A stretch of 64,000 nucleotides of DNA from Protula sp. h YS-2021 (taxonomy: Eukaryota > Annelida > Polychaeta > Sabellida > Serpulidae), in NCBI GenBank assembly GCA_949752745.1, contig OX457026.1:76681275-76745274 (forward strand). Reading direction: 5' to 3'. Made by a program: the position numbers and the translations under genes. The notes under the pieces were generated by a model. The model saw only the letters and a list, made by a program, of their open reading frames with translations. It ran no database searches and was not told the DNA's origin. Within the stretch, counting starts at the first letter, position 1; each line of letters opens with the position of its first letter. Positions 13,610 to 24,235 of the stretch are shown one piece after another.

Positions 13610-15440
13610 CTCCTTTGAGTTCTATCTTTTACACATGTATAACAGTTCATGGAATATCTTTATCTTTAATCTATGCGACATTAAGTAATATCACATAGCA
13701 TTTACAACACTGATGGTAACAACTTGAACGAAGGAAAACCAAAAATAATGAATAGATGAGTAAAAAATGAAATAGAAGATTGCTAAAAAGACAAACAAAC
13801 AACAATAAAAAAGAGCACATAGTGTACTCTCCTCCACAGGGGCTTAACTAGGCAAAATATAATACTAAGTCATTATCAGTTTCTCGTAATTCAACGTTTG
13901 TTCCAGAACTTATCCTTATGGAGATCATTTGTTTTAAAAATTTTCCCGCGACATTATATTTTTATCCACTATTATTTTCTGGAATATTTTTCATGCCACA
14001 ACAGGAGTCGCGAAAGTTTGCTTGGCTCCTCTTGTGTTGCAAATAGTCTGCTTGAGAATCAAGCATATAAGATTCATTGCTTGGTCTTTTGCTCCGAAAA
14101 TAAAGCAAGGTATTTCTTGTGTTATGTGTAATTTCCCGGTCAGAGATAAAATGTAAATATGTCTGTTATCCAGGATTTCGTGGTGTTGCAGTTAATAAGT
14201 GAGTGAATTAATGTCTTTTATATCGTTTCCACAATATTCACAAAAGGGCTTATCTTTTATTTTCCAACTGAAAAGGTTTTTCCAACTGTTTATAATGTTA
14301 TGGACGATCTTGAATTGAAACTATATCAGTTTTGGTTCCGTGGTGCATTTTCCAGGTAATATCATGGTGTTGTGAAAAACGTCGTCAGGAATTTGGTGGA
14401 AAATGTACCATATCGTCATCTGAGTAGCAACTTCAAGCCTGTAAAAAATAAAAAGATGTCTTTGCTTTCCTTATATTTTAGATTTTCCGTCTATCGCATT
14501 CAAAATGAAGCTATTGCTAAGGACAGTTGCATGGGTTCTCTCATTTATTGGGCCAAGCTAGCGAAATACCCTTTTTACCGCCTGAATCACTCCATAATAT
14601 CACACAGTATTAATAGTTATATTACATTTTACACAAACTGATGATAACAAAGAATTTGTTCTTCATCGTCGAGAAGGCACGACGAGAAGCACAAGGACAA
14701 ATAACTTATTCACCTCGTAATTACGCCTAAGAAGCTGTAGTACAGCCCCCATTTTGCTGAAGTATTTGTTTTAATTATGTCATTCCACCCTTTTTCTTCT
14801 AAAATCGGTTTTAACCACGTTGACTTTAGTGCCTTACACTGTGAGTCCACATCAAAGGAATTGATACCGCTCTCATTATACTTACCCATCATTACGAAAT
14901 GTTTCCCTTTAGGTCGTTTATATCTCCAAGTGAACTGTGTAATTTTCTACTGAATTTTCACTACTCTATTTTGTCGGTATACAATATAATCATACGGTAC
15001 ACAAGATTAGAGATCCCAGAGATTTTTTGCGATCAGTACTCTACCGCACAAGCTTAAGTCCCTTTGGCATGCAAACTAATAATCTTAGTAATTTTTAATT
15101 CGATATTCTTTTGCACTCTTTTCAAATTTTCTCACTATGTGCACTCCTAAAAGCTCGAAAGTGTCTGATTCTGCCCCATGCTCTCAGTGGTGGTTTTTTG
15201 TACCTCCAAAGTCAGACCCAAACAGGACTGACTTTTCAATATTTAGTTTTAAACCAGAGAATCCTAAGAAAGCGCGCACTGTTTCTGTTAATTTCAGCAC
15301 GGACCGTGTGTTTCTTACTGTGCAGGTACAGTCATTTGCAAATTGCTTCAACTTGTCTGTATTCTTACCTAACCAAGAAAGAAACAAAAAGGTCGAAAGC
15401 GGACATCCTTTTTTTGAAATCTCTGTTGAAATTCAATCAA
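13610..15440 (-). mobile_element. L1-like LINE fragment, minus-strand copy
   Basis: Reads on the minus strand. It is the inverted partner of 10607-12486; matches include the LINE 3' region, the TTAA site near 15055, and the terminal text against 12361-12486. It keeps more of the 5' side than the plus copy, including reverse-transcriptase text. About 400 bp (13740-14140) has no counterpart in the plus copy, and the plus copy has about 110 bp (near 11650-11760) missing here. Both copies are decayed. Confidence 0.7.
15184..15430 (-). pseudogene. Reverse-transcriptase fragment (L1-like)
   Basis: Minus-strand text reads GCPLSTFLFL, corresponding to the QxGCPLSP block of L1-type reverse transcriptases. 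After a deletion comes QFANDCT, in the position of the FADD catalytic block (the second Asp region reads A-N-D), then SGLKLNIEKS, matching the SGLKLNxxKT block. The gap, the frame changes and the altered catalytic motif mark it as a pseudogene. Overlapping plus-strand frames are its antisense shadow. Confidence 0.7.
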
Positions 15441-16164
15441 TGTGTTGCATACCCTCAGTTACACCCACAACCTGTGATATTTGCGTAACAACATTTAACC
15501 AAAAACGCCTGAGTTGGGGAATATTTTTCGAGATTTTGTGGCTGTTTTACCCAGTCTGAGGGAATAAAAATTATAACTTTGTCTTTCGTATTTTGTTTAT
15601 TTCAAACAAAAGGAGTGGAAGCAAAATCTAGAAGCAAACTAGTACATAGGAACATGATTGGCGGTGTTGAAGGTAAGCAATCCGTTCAGTCACCATCTAA
15701 GTATTCATCTACACGACATCGATTTCAGTATAATTTTGTTCAGAAAATTGTTTGGTAAGAAAATACTCCATGATTTCCAACCCACCCAGTACTCTGTCAC
15801 AATTCCTCGCTTCGAATGACGCAAAGCAGTAGTCCGAGGAAGGTCTTAAACCAGTCGAAATAGCCTTTTTCTCGCAATATTGTACAGACGTCTATGAGTA
15901 CTGTTGTTGTTGATGTCAAGAGAGCAGTATTGTATAATCCAATAGTAGATTCAAGGGGAGGGTGTTCAGGAGTTTCACTTCCCTTCATCCCTCAGCCCAT
16001 TCAAAAACAATTTAGATTGTAAATCTTCGTGTTATCAAAAAAGTTTGACAGTCAAACTGGCTACTTCGCGGTTTTTTTAAGTCGCACCCAACTCCCTCCC
16101 TTGACCAAAACCTCTATAATCAACTGTACGCGTCTGAAAACGAAAGTCCCAAGAAATATTTCGA
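15441..16164. other. Non-coding stretch
   Basis: No gene, RNA or clear repeat found. It may include undetected, more degraded 5' LINE sequence next to 15440. Confidence 0.4.
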
Positions 16165-16493
16165 TGGCCGAGTGGTTAAAGACGCTTGCCAGCCAGACAG
16201 TTGTGGTTCTGTAGCCCGGGTCAGAATCCCGTTCGTGACCAGGAATCATGACAATTTGCAAACCCCCAAGGGATGTTTGGTGTGCCCATATAGTCCTCTA
16301 ATACCAAGTTAGAGTTGCATTATTGCTAGGCGTATTTGCCAATAGATAGGGATTTCAGACACACTATATGGACACGTCGAAATTATAATAATCCTGGGTT
16401 AAAAAAATTGTAATCAATAATTATATACATGTATGCGTACATTGTAAACTGGTTTGAGCAGGTTGTCTGGAAAATCGGTATATAAAAACACTC

Positions 16494-16524
<31 letters not shown>

Positions 16525-16526
16525 TC
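16165..16526 (+). mobile_element. tRNA-derived SINE with (ATT)n tail
   Basis: The 5' head has a Pol III A box (TGGCCGAGTGG, about 16165-16180) and a B-box-like GGGTCAGAATCCC about 50 bp later, as in a serine/leucine-type tRNA. It lacks a good acceptor stem, so it is not a working tRNA gene. About 230 bp of body follows, ending in GGTATATAAAAACACTCT and then an (ATT)n tail. The tail resembles the 3' end of the LINE at 20890-24062 (AAATAAAAGACTCT then (AAT)n). Confidence 0.75.
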
Positions 16527-18769
16527 TCTCCGTGAAAGTGCCAGAACCATTTTTCGGTGAAGCCATACTCTACTTAAGCTTTCAAACTAACCAGATGGCT
16601 AATGGAAGGCCTTGTTGTCACTATCAAATAACAGTCTTCTCAGTGAGCATTGTGATGTTAGACAACGTTGGACATCCGTCATACCAGACTTAATACCAAC
16701 GTTCTTTATGGAAACAATGTTTTCTTTCGACGCTGGATGGATTCCTATTATTCAACGTCTAATCAGCGTTGCGTAAAGGTTGGAAGTGGAAGTCAACGCC
16801 TGTATCTCCATGTTGTATAGGTGTCAGTAAAGCGCCGGTATAGAGATATTGGGATAATATTTATCAAAAGTCGCTTTTAAGACAGCGACAATCGCAATAT
16901 GTTCACTCCTCACACTCCATTGACACTCTCTTTAATTACTCATATTTTACGTTCTTTGATCTGTTTTCAAAGTAACCTCGTCATGGCTACAATCTCTGGT
17001 GTTAACATGATAACACAGAGTTTATGGTTGTGAGCCCGACAACAAAATCGATTTTCCCACGTTCATTCAACGTTGCACCACACACGTTGATAAGACGTCG
17101 GAGAAAATTAATACTGATCGGGTTCACGTCGCAACGTCAAATCGAAGTTGGATGGAAGTTGAAATATTTGGGGTGGGAAGGGGTTCTACATCGTGCTGCG
17201 TACAAACTTTTATAAAACTGGTCAAGAACTAATGGACGCTCATACAATTGGTCAATTTGATTCATTGTTTTCACATCCCTTACTCCAAAGGCACGTTTTA
17301 AAAGCAGTCTAGAGCGAAAAAGTAAATATCACATAATTTCTCAACGCATCGTTCAACAAGATTTTTGCCATATTTTTTCCTTTTTGCTTTCCATTTTCAA
17401 TTTCCATTTGCAATATTATTCAGTTAATATCTGTGACAGCTGAAAGGAGACCAGAAACTTAAACATGTAAACTACTACTTGGGGCTGGCAGACAAGAAAA
17501 GCGTTCGCAAACTGAAACAGTCATGCCTGTTGCGGCACATTACTGGCATTATTTGGGAGACAAATAAACATCACTAAAAGATCACGCCATTGTTTGTCCG
17601 AATTACACGGGTTATTTATGCGGTAAAACCTACAAATGGGTCTAAAAATTGTTTCCGGTGTGGATGTCGGGTGGTGGCCGAATTATACATGCTCTTATTG
17701 TATAGAAACTAAAGGAAAAACGAAAGGGACTGAAATATTTTGTCCGAATTAAGGAGTTGTCCTCATTATACAAGTTTGTCCGGAGGCAGATTTTTGTTAT
17801 TATTGGAAAGTATCATTAGCGTGTAGTAAAACTGATCAACTACTATGGTGACCACCTACGGACAACTGACCATCTATTATAATTTATTAAATAATTTAAC
17901 TATTTTCGATTATTTTTCACTAACGTCACTGGTTTTTAGGAAGCTGTAAAAAACTAAACAAGCGCGACGTGAGAAATGCGTTACTTTTATTCTAAGTACT
18001 TAGTGTCAACACTCGACACTTGTGGCCAAAATACTACCCTATTTTAGCCCCTGATCCCTAATTAGGTACAGTCTACGCCCCGTCTTTACGCCCTCAGTAA
18101 TCCTAATCCCTAGGCACACGTACACACGGTCTCACTCACCTAATCCCCAAAGTAATTGATAACGACGACTCAGTGTAATACATCAACATTGCTTCTTAAA
18201 AAAATGATATTAGTGAAAAAATTAAAATAAAAAAGCAAAACGTGTTAATTTATTATGTGGGGTCATTTGGGTAGACGGACATCTAAGCCAATCCAAGCAG
18301 TGGTTTGTAACATTTTCCCAAAAACATTTGCAACAAACTGGGGCTTTTGTCCACTGGGGCTCTTGATTGCTGGGGCTTTTGTTTTGTTGTAAATAAAAAC
18401 AAAGAAGTTTCACACCGTTAATCTGTTATTACTATGTTTATTAATTCAGGAAATAAATCCCTCAAGGTGTCACGTGATCTGCCACCTTAACCACTTCCCC
18501 CACCCTGTCAGCAAAAAAACCCCTACATTTGGGGCTTTTGCCACCCTTGAATTGGGGCTTTTGTCCAGGTTTGCAAAAACTCCACTAGGACTTCTGACCG
18601 CTGGGACTTTTTTTCCGGAATTAAGTCAGTTGTCCGCCCCCAGGTTGTTAGTCTATTAGCTGGTTATTTGGCTGCTGGTCACCATATCAGATGGCTAGTG
18701 GGTATGTACTCCGTCTCGGAAGAAACTATATCTATATAGAATCTATTTAGATTTCAAACAGGTTTGGAC
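16527..18769. other. Non-coding stretch with TTGTCCG-type phrases
   Basis: No gene supported. Scattered phrases such as TTTGTCCGAATTA (17590-17780), GGGGCTTTTGT (18330-18560) and CCGGAATTAAG (18610) suggest the ends of further phrase-repeat elements, but I could not pair them securely. Confidence 0.45.
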
Positions 18770-19192
18770 ACTCGCCGCTGGACACTTTGACGCTGGACAA
18801 CTCGCCGCTGGACATCTCGCGCTCAGTGAAAAAGATTACATTTCACAGCTCTATGTTTTTGTATATTATTGAATATTTGTGGTTTATTTAAGTACAGTAT
18901 TTTATGCCATTTTCTTTATTTATTGTGTGTTTATTGTAGAATATTTCTGTTCAAGTTGTATGGAAAATTACACAAAAAGAAAGACTTAATAATAACAAAA
19001 CAAGTCAATATTTTCTTTCTTATTTCTCACTCAAGCAACTGGTGCAAAAGCAAGATGCACAATATAACCCAAAAATGTTACATCTGATACATGATACTTC
19101 AAAATAACTCATATCCACTGCTTTTCATGTAATTCACAATTACTGCACAATATGTACAATTTGACCGAAAACTATCACATCCCTCGAATCCG

Positions 19193-20035
19193 CGACATTT
19201 GGTCGAGCGACAATTGGTCGAACGAGAATTGGTCGACGACAATTGGTCGAGCTACAGTTGGTCGAGAGAAATTTGGTCGAAAGTGCAAATTGCGACAATT
19301 GGTCGAAATTTCTTTTAGATCGAAATTTCAAATTAAATGTTCATTTTTTTAAAGAAAATCATCTTGCTTGAATTGTTTTGATTACACATCAAACCTCATG
19401 TGCTAATTTCACTTAGCATATAGTATGATCCCTTCGGCAAAAATAATCCCTTACACGCCGGAGTATGTATATAATTTCAATTCATTTCATAAAGTGATCC
19501 ACCCTTCACAGCCCCGAGTCCGAAGCCAAATTGCCAATAGTCCGAGTGATAAACGTCTTGCATCAATATGAAATGACTACTTCGATGGCAACCTGGATAT
19601 GCAATTAGTGGTACTGCGCATAATTAGGATATGCGATTTGATTTTTGTGAGAACAGGGTGTCCTTGTGTTTTAGTAAAGGACTAACAGCAGCAATTTATT
19701 ACGTGAACTTTAAAGAGGGCTCAGGAACATATTTTGTGTGTACGAAGTGTTTTTTTTTTGTAAACTGTAACAAGGATTAAAAGGAGAACGTTTCCATATG
19801 AACTATGTAAAATTTGCCCGAGATTGTCTGGTGTGCTTTGTGCTGGTGTAGCTTGAGCTATGGTCGGCAGTTGCATGTGAAATAAATGACTGAAACTCAG
19901 TAAGACGCATTTTATTTCTAAAAAAATCGTTAGCGTACAAAAGTACTCTTTTGAAGAAAAAAATCAATTTTTACTTTCGACCAAATGTCGCTCGATCAAT
20001 TGTCGCTCGACCAATTGTCGCTCGACCAAATGTCG
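19193..20035. mobile_element. 843 bp fold-back element with CGACAATTGGTCGAG phrase ends
   Basis: The left end is at least six imperfect copies of a 15 bp phrase (CGACAATTGGTCGAG, first copy CGACATTTGGTCGAG). The right end has at least three copies in inverse orientation and closes with CCAAATGTCG. The interior is AT-rich and non-coding. It resembles non-autonomous fold-back or MITE-like elements whose termini are made of short tandem repeats. Confidence 0.7.
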
Positions 20036-20889
20036 GGATACCAATCCGTCACATGTTACTTCACAAAAACATATTCACTGCTTGCCATGCTTGAGTTCTT
20101 CACACAAGTACACAAGTACTGAATGATGTCCTACAGATGAAGTCACTCTTCCTCCTCCTGATTTTCCCGGTTCACTGCTTGCCATCTGCTTTTGTGTCCC
20201 ACTCCTCAAAGTATCTGTTCTATGGACTTTCGCCCTGCTGCACGATCGGCACAAAGGGACTTCAGACGTTTCTGAAGGCCCACGTATGCACTTCTGGTGC
20301 GCTTCCTTAGTGGATCCCCCTGCGCATCCCGCTCAATAAGTGTCACAACTGTGGATTCTTTGCGCTTGAAGGCAGTGATGATAGTCCAGATTGAAGAATG
20401 TTTGTACAACTTTGCCTTACCGCAAATAATTGGTATGAGTTCCATCTTTCAACTGGAAACTGATGCGGATTAATTTCAGTTGATCCCGTTTTTAGCAAAT
20501 GATAGGATGTGAATTCATGTTTGTATAAGCCAAAAATAAGCCTCGACGCCATTTAGACCAAATACCTGAGAATATTGCATTAATAGATCAGTAGGATAAA
20601 TCATGTGGATTCGCGTGAAACTTACATCCACAGCCCGCCGCCGCAATTTAGAAGTGAATATTACTTGAGAACATTCCTACATGAGTTATTCCCTCATAAT
20701 CCAAGATAATCCCTATGACAATTTGGAATATAGCAATTAATCCCTCTAATCCATAACCCTTCGCCGCAATTTCAGATTGAAAATTGCCTGAGAATATTAC
20801 TACATGAGTTATTTCTTCATAATCCCAGATAACTCCAAAATTCCCCCAACGCAATTTCGAATAAAGCAATTAATGAGGTGTACTCAATA
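20036..20889. other. Non-coding stretch with a ~120 bp repeat
   Basis: Two diverged copies of a unit containing CTACATGAGTTATT and GCAATTAAT lie at about 20650-20880. Related text resumes after the LINE tail at 24063-24120, so the LINE inserted into this repeat. Confidence 0.6.
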
Positions 20890-20924
20890 ATATTTTTTAC
20901 GATGATAAGTCCCTACAAATTCTA

Positions 20925-21765
20925 GCCATCACAGAGACCTGGCTAAAAGAGGGCGATATATATGAATCATACGAACTATGCCCTACTGGATACACAATAT
21001 TCCCTGTCAACCGTACTGATCGACCAGGGGGTGGGGTTGCTGCTCTTTGCAATGAGCAGTATTAATTAGCACTAATCAACAGTCTACCTTCGAACATGCA
21101 ATGATATCCCTATCTACGCCTCCCTACTACCTGCGCTTGGTTGTCGTTTATCGTCCGCCATCGACATCTCTATCTTTGTTCTTAGAGGAGTTTACTGCTT
21201 TTGTGGAGGATATCACGCTGGTGGGTTCACCAATTATTTTTACTGGGGATTTTAACATTCACTGGGACAATAACAGAAACAGCTATACGCAAAAGTTTAG
21301 CGATCTGTCAAGTGCGTTTGGATTACAACAGATAAACCCACGCATGTTAAAGGTCACACAATGGACCTTTTCATCACCCGGAATCGGGACGAGCTTAACA
21401 TAAACAACATTAAAATTGGTGCACTTATTTCAGATCATTTTCATATTAGTTGCGAGGTATCAATGCTCATTCCGGACCCTCAGAGAAGGGAAATATCATA
21501 CCGCAAACTAAATACCATTGATATCGACTCATTTAAGCATGACCTATCTTTGACTAATATAGTGACGAATTACCAAAACATGACCTTGGACGAGTTGTCG
21601 TTGTCATATTACGACGATCTTAAACAACTTTTAGACAAGCATGCACCGATTGTAAAACGTCTCGCTAGGATAGAGAAACGGGATCCATGGTACAATGAAG
21701 CTGTACTACAGACAAAACGCATAGCTCGGGCGAAAGAACGTCAGTATCGTAAACCGGTAACATGA
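20925..21765 (+). pseudogene. LINE endonuclease (EEP) domain, broken
   Basis: The first segment reads LAITETWL with RPGGGVA downstream and ends at a stop near 21064. The next segment resumes with VVYRPPS and GDFNIHWD, the endonuclease/exonuclease/phosphatase blocks. A shifted frame from about 21361 carries LISDHF, the SDH block, then a linker. The order and motifs are those of LINE apurinic endonucleases, which nick target DNA. Stops and frameshifts inactivate it. Confidence 0.85.
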
Positions 21766-21969
21766 GTGACTACCGGTGGTACTGTAGCAGCAGAAATTAA
21801 TGGAAAAACATATCCAGGGCTGAAAAATCCAAATGTTACCAAAATCTTATAGTGGAGAAAACAGGCAACTCTCGTGCACTTTACTGCTGTATTAATCAGG
21901 TCATGAATAGAAAACAGGTTAACCCACTGCCCGAGCACAAATCCGCGTCTGCACTCGCTCAACAATTCA

Positions 21970-22917
21970 GTGAGTTTTTTTACAGCTAAGGTTGATCGCA
22001 TACGAGTTTCCTTTACTGTGGACATAGCCGGTGCCTTCGAATTCGATTCAGCCCTAGCTGCTCCGCCAATGCAAAACTACGACGAGCTTACGACAGATGA
22101 GGTAAAAGCGCTTTTATTAAAATCCGGAGATAAATACTGCGAACTCGACCCATTGCCTACACAACTAATTAACCGTTGTGTAGATGATCTCACACCAGTT
22201 ATTACGAGAATAGTCAACCTGTCTCTGCACTCTGGATACGTGCCTATTTATAAGAAGGCAATTGTGAAGCCTCTGCTTAAGAAACCGTCATTGAACCGGG
22301 TGCTCAAAAACTACAGACCCGTCTCGAATTTACCCTACATTAGCAAGGTGATTGAGGATGCAGTAGGGCTTCAAATAATGAAACACTTAGACACAAATTC
22401 CTTACGCGAAAAATCCCAATCGGCGTTTCGAACAAGACACAGCACCGAAACTGCTCTTATTTCTGTGTTCAGTAGTATCTATATGGCCTTGGATAACAAT
22501 GAGATTGTACTTATGTCCTTACTAGACCTTTCAGCGGCATTTGATACTGTGGACCATCAGATTTTACTTCACAGACTAGAACATACCCTAAAGATTCAGG
22601 GTGTCGCCTTGGAATGGTTTAAATCTTATCTGGCTGGTCGTTGCATAGAACTCAAAGTCGCCTCGGGATATTCCGAGTCAGTGAGTCTTGACTGTTCGGT
22701 TCCACAGGGAAGCAAACTTGGCCCTAGACTGTATAGTGACTATACGATGCCTCTTGGCCAACTGATCAGATTTTTATTGCTTATATTTCATTGCTACGTG
22801 GATGACACACAACGACTGAAAATTTCATCACTTATGCGCGAACACCAACTCAGCGCTAGGCAACTTTTAGAGACATCCATAACATCTATAAAAAATGGAT
22901 GTTTCGAAATAAGCTAA
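21970..22917 (+). pseudogene. LINE reverse transcriptase domain, broken
   Basis: Shows the reverse-transcriptase blocks in order: NYRPVSNLPYISKVIE, SAFRTRHSTETAL, LLDLSAAFDTVDH with the first catalytic Asp, VPQGSKLGP, and YVDDTQ, where the family normally has YADDTQ. The frame stops soon after the YVDD block, and the thumb region continues in another frame (KNLGVLMDSTLSM near 23035). The enzyme would copy element RNA at nicked target DNA, but this copy cannot make full-length protein. Confidence 0.85.
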
Positions 22918-23239
22918 ATTTGAATCCTGAAAAACTGAGTTTTTAGTTTTGTCAAGCACCCGTAACCAAAACAAAATTGTGGCCGACGCTCTTTATCTGG
23001 AAAACGAAACTATTAAAAGATCGGATGTGGTAAAAAACTTAGGCGTATTGATGGACTCCACTTTGAGTATGGACGCTCACGTAAATGACATTCGCAAAGG
23101 TTGTTAATATTACTTGTCTTGGATAGATCAGATCAGACGATCACTCACCATTGAGACCGCAAAGCTGATAGTCCACGGATAAGTAATATCTAGGCTTGAT
23201 TATCTCAACGGCCTGTTAGCAGCGCTTCCTAAATACCTG

Positions 23240-23653
23240 TTGCATGATTTACAAATGGTAATGAATGACGCTGCCCGTGTTGTAGTGAATCAGAGACGTG
23301 ACTCAAGTGTGAGTATCACGAACATCCTCCAAAATTTGCATTGGTTACCCATCAAGGAAAGGGCTGATATCAAAGTGCTAACACTTGTTTTTAAATCGCG
23401 ACATGGCATGGCACCTGATTATGTATCGGATTTGCTGATGTGGTATCAACCAGCTCGCAACCTGCGTTCTACAGACCAGCTCCTACTCAAATGCCAGAGA
23501 ACACGTAGCAGATACGGTGATAGAGCATTTTCCGCCATCGCCCCGAAACTGTGGAATAAGTTGCCACTGCATATTAGGAGTTGCTCCACCTTGAGAGAGT
23601 TTAAGCGTACCCTCAAAACGCATCTTTTTAGTCTGTGCTATGGTGGTAATTAA
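23240..23653 (+). pseudogene. LINE ORF2 C-terminal region, broken
   Basis: Reads LHWLPIKERADIKVLTLVFK, then LRSTDQ and FSAIAPKLWNKLP. These are the conserved C-terminal blocks of CR1/L2/Rex-like LINE polyproteins. It is separated from the RT by at least one frameshift and several stops. The stop at 23651-23653 is probably the original ORF2 end, followed by the 3' UTR. Confidence 0.8.
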
Positions 23654-24023
23654 TATAACATTTACTTTATGCTGTATGTCAGTATTACAATGGGTCTGTG
23701 TTCATCTTTGTCAGTGTTATGTATTTAAAGCTATTTCAAATTGCATCTTTAGTATTGTCAGTATTACATTGTGCCTGTGTTCAACTCTGTCAGTATTATA
23801 TATTTAAAGCTATTTTAAATTTGCACCCTTAGTATTGGCAGTATTACATTGTATCTGTGTTCATCTTTGTTAGTATTATATATTTAATCCATTTTAAATT
23901 TGCTTTTAGTCAGTGTTAGTATTGTAGAATTACTCTTTTCATGCCGTTTTTTTTTCTTTATGTAGTTTTGACCTTACTGTGCGCTTAGTTGCTAGTTCTT
24001 AATGGGCGCAAAATAAAAGACTC

Positions 24024-24063
<40 letters not shown>

Positions 24064-24235
24064 CATTTTAATCCCTTTAATCTGTAATCATATGCCACAA
24101 TTTCACAAAAGCAATTAATGGACAATATGATTTTCTGAGTATTTAAAATAAGTAAAAAAAAAACCAGAGCGGCGAAATGCCCACTTTTTCACTGAGCGGA
24201 GAGATGTCCAGAGGCGAAGTGTCTGGATACCCTTC

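Larger units (their letters stand above)
20890..24062 (+). mobile_element. Decayed non-LTR retrotransposon (Jockey/CR1/L2-like) with (AAT)n tail
   Basis: A plus-strand LINE with an apurinic-like endonuclease, reverse transcriptase and conserved C-terminal region in the usual order, ending GCGCAAAATAAAAGACTCT plus (AAT)n at 24027-24062. The 5' end appears truncated, since the endonuclease begins mid-domain. Frameshifts and stops break it into at least three frames, so it is inactive. The RT and C-terminal signatures fit the CR1/L2/Rex-like part of the Jockey superfamily; the exact clade needs a tree. Confidence 0.85.
18770..24235. repeat. Inverted phrase-repeat pair enclosing nested elements
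   Basis: The left arm at about 18770-18840 (GGACACTCGCCGCTGGACA..., then CTGGACATCTCGCGCTCAGT) is matched in inverse by about 24170-24235, which contains ACTGAGCGGAGAGATGTCCA. If these are the two ends of one element, the fold-back element 19193-20035 and the LINE 20890-24062 were inserted inside it. The pairing is suggestive, not proven. Confidence 0.4.

Noticed and set aside
15111..15559. Plus-strand frames of 125 and 140 aa
   Set aside because: Antisense of a minus-strand reverse-transcriptase fragment; no domain in the plus reading.
16165..16250. Functional tRNA-Ser/Leu gene
   Set aside because: The A box is good, but the B box and acceptor stem do not fit a working tRNA, and a SINE body with a tail follows.
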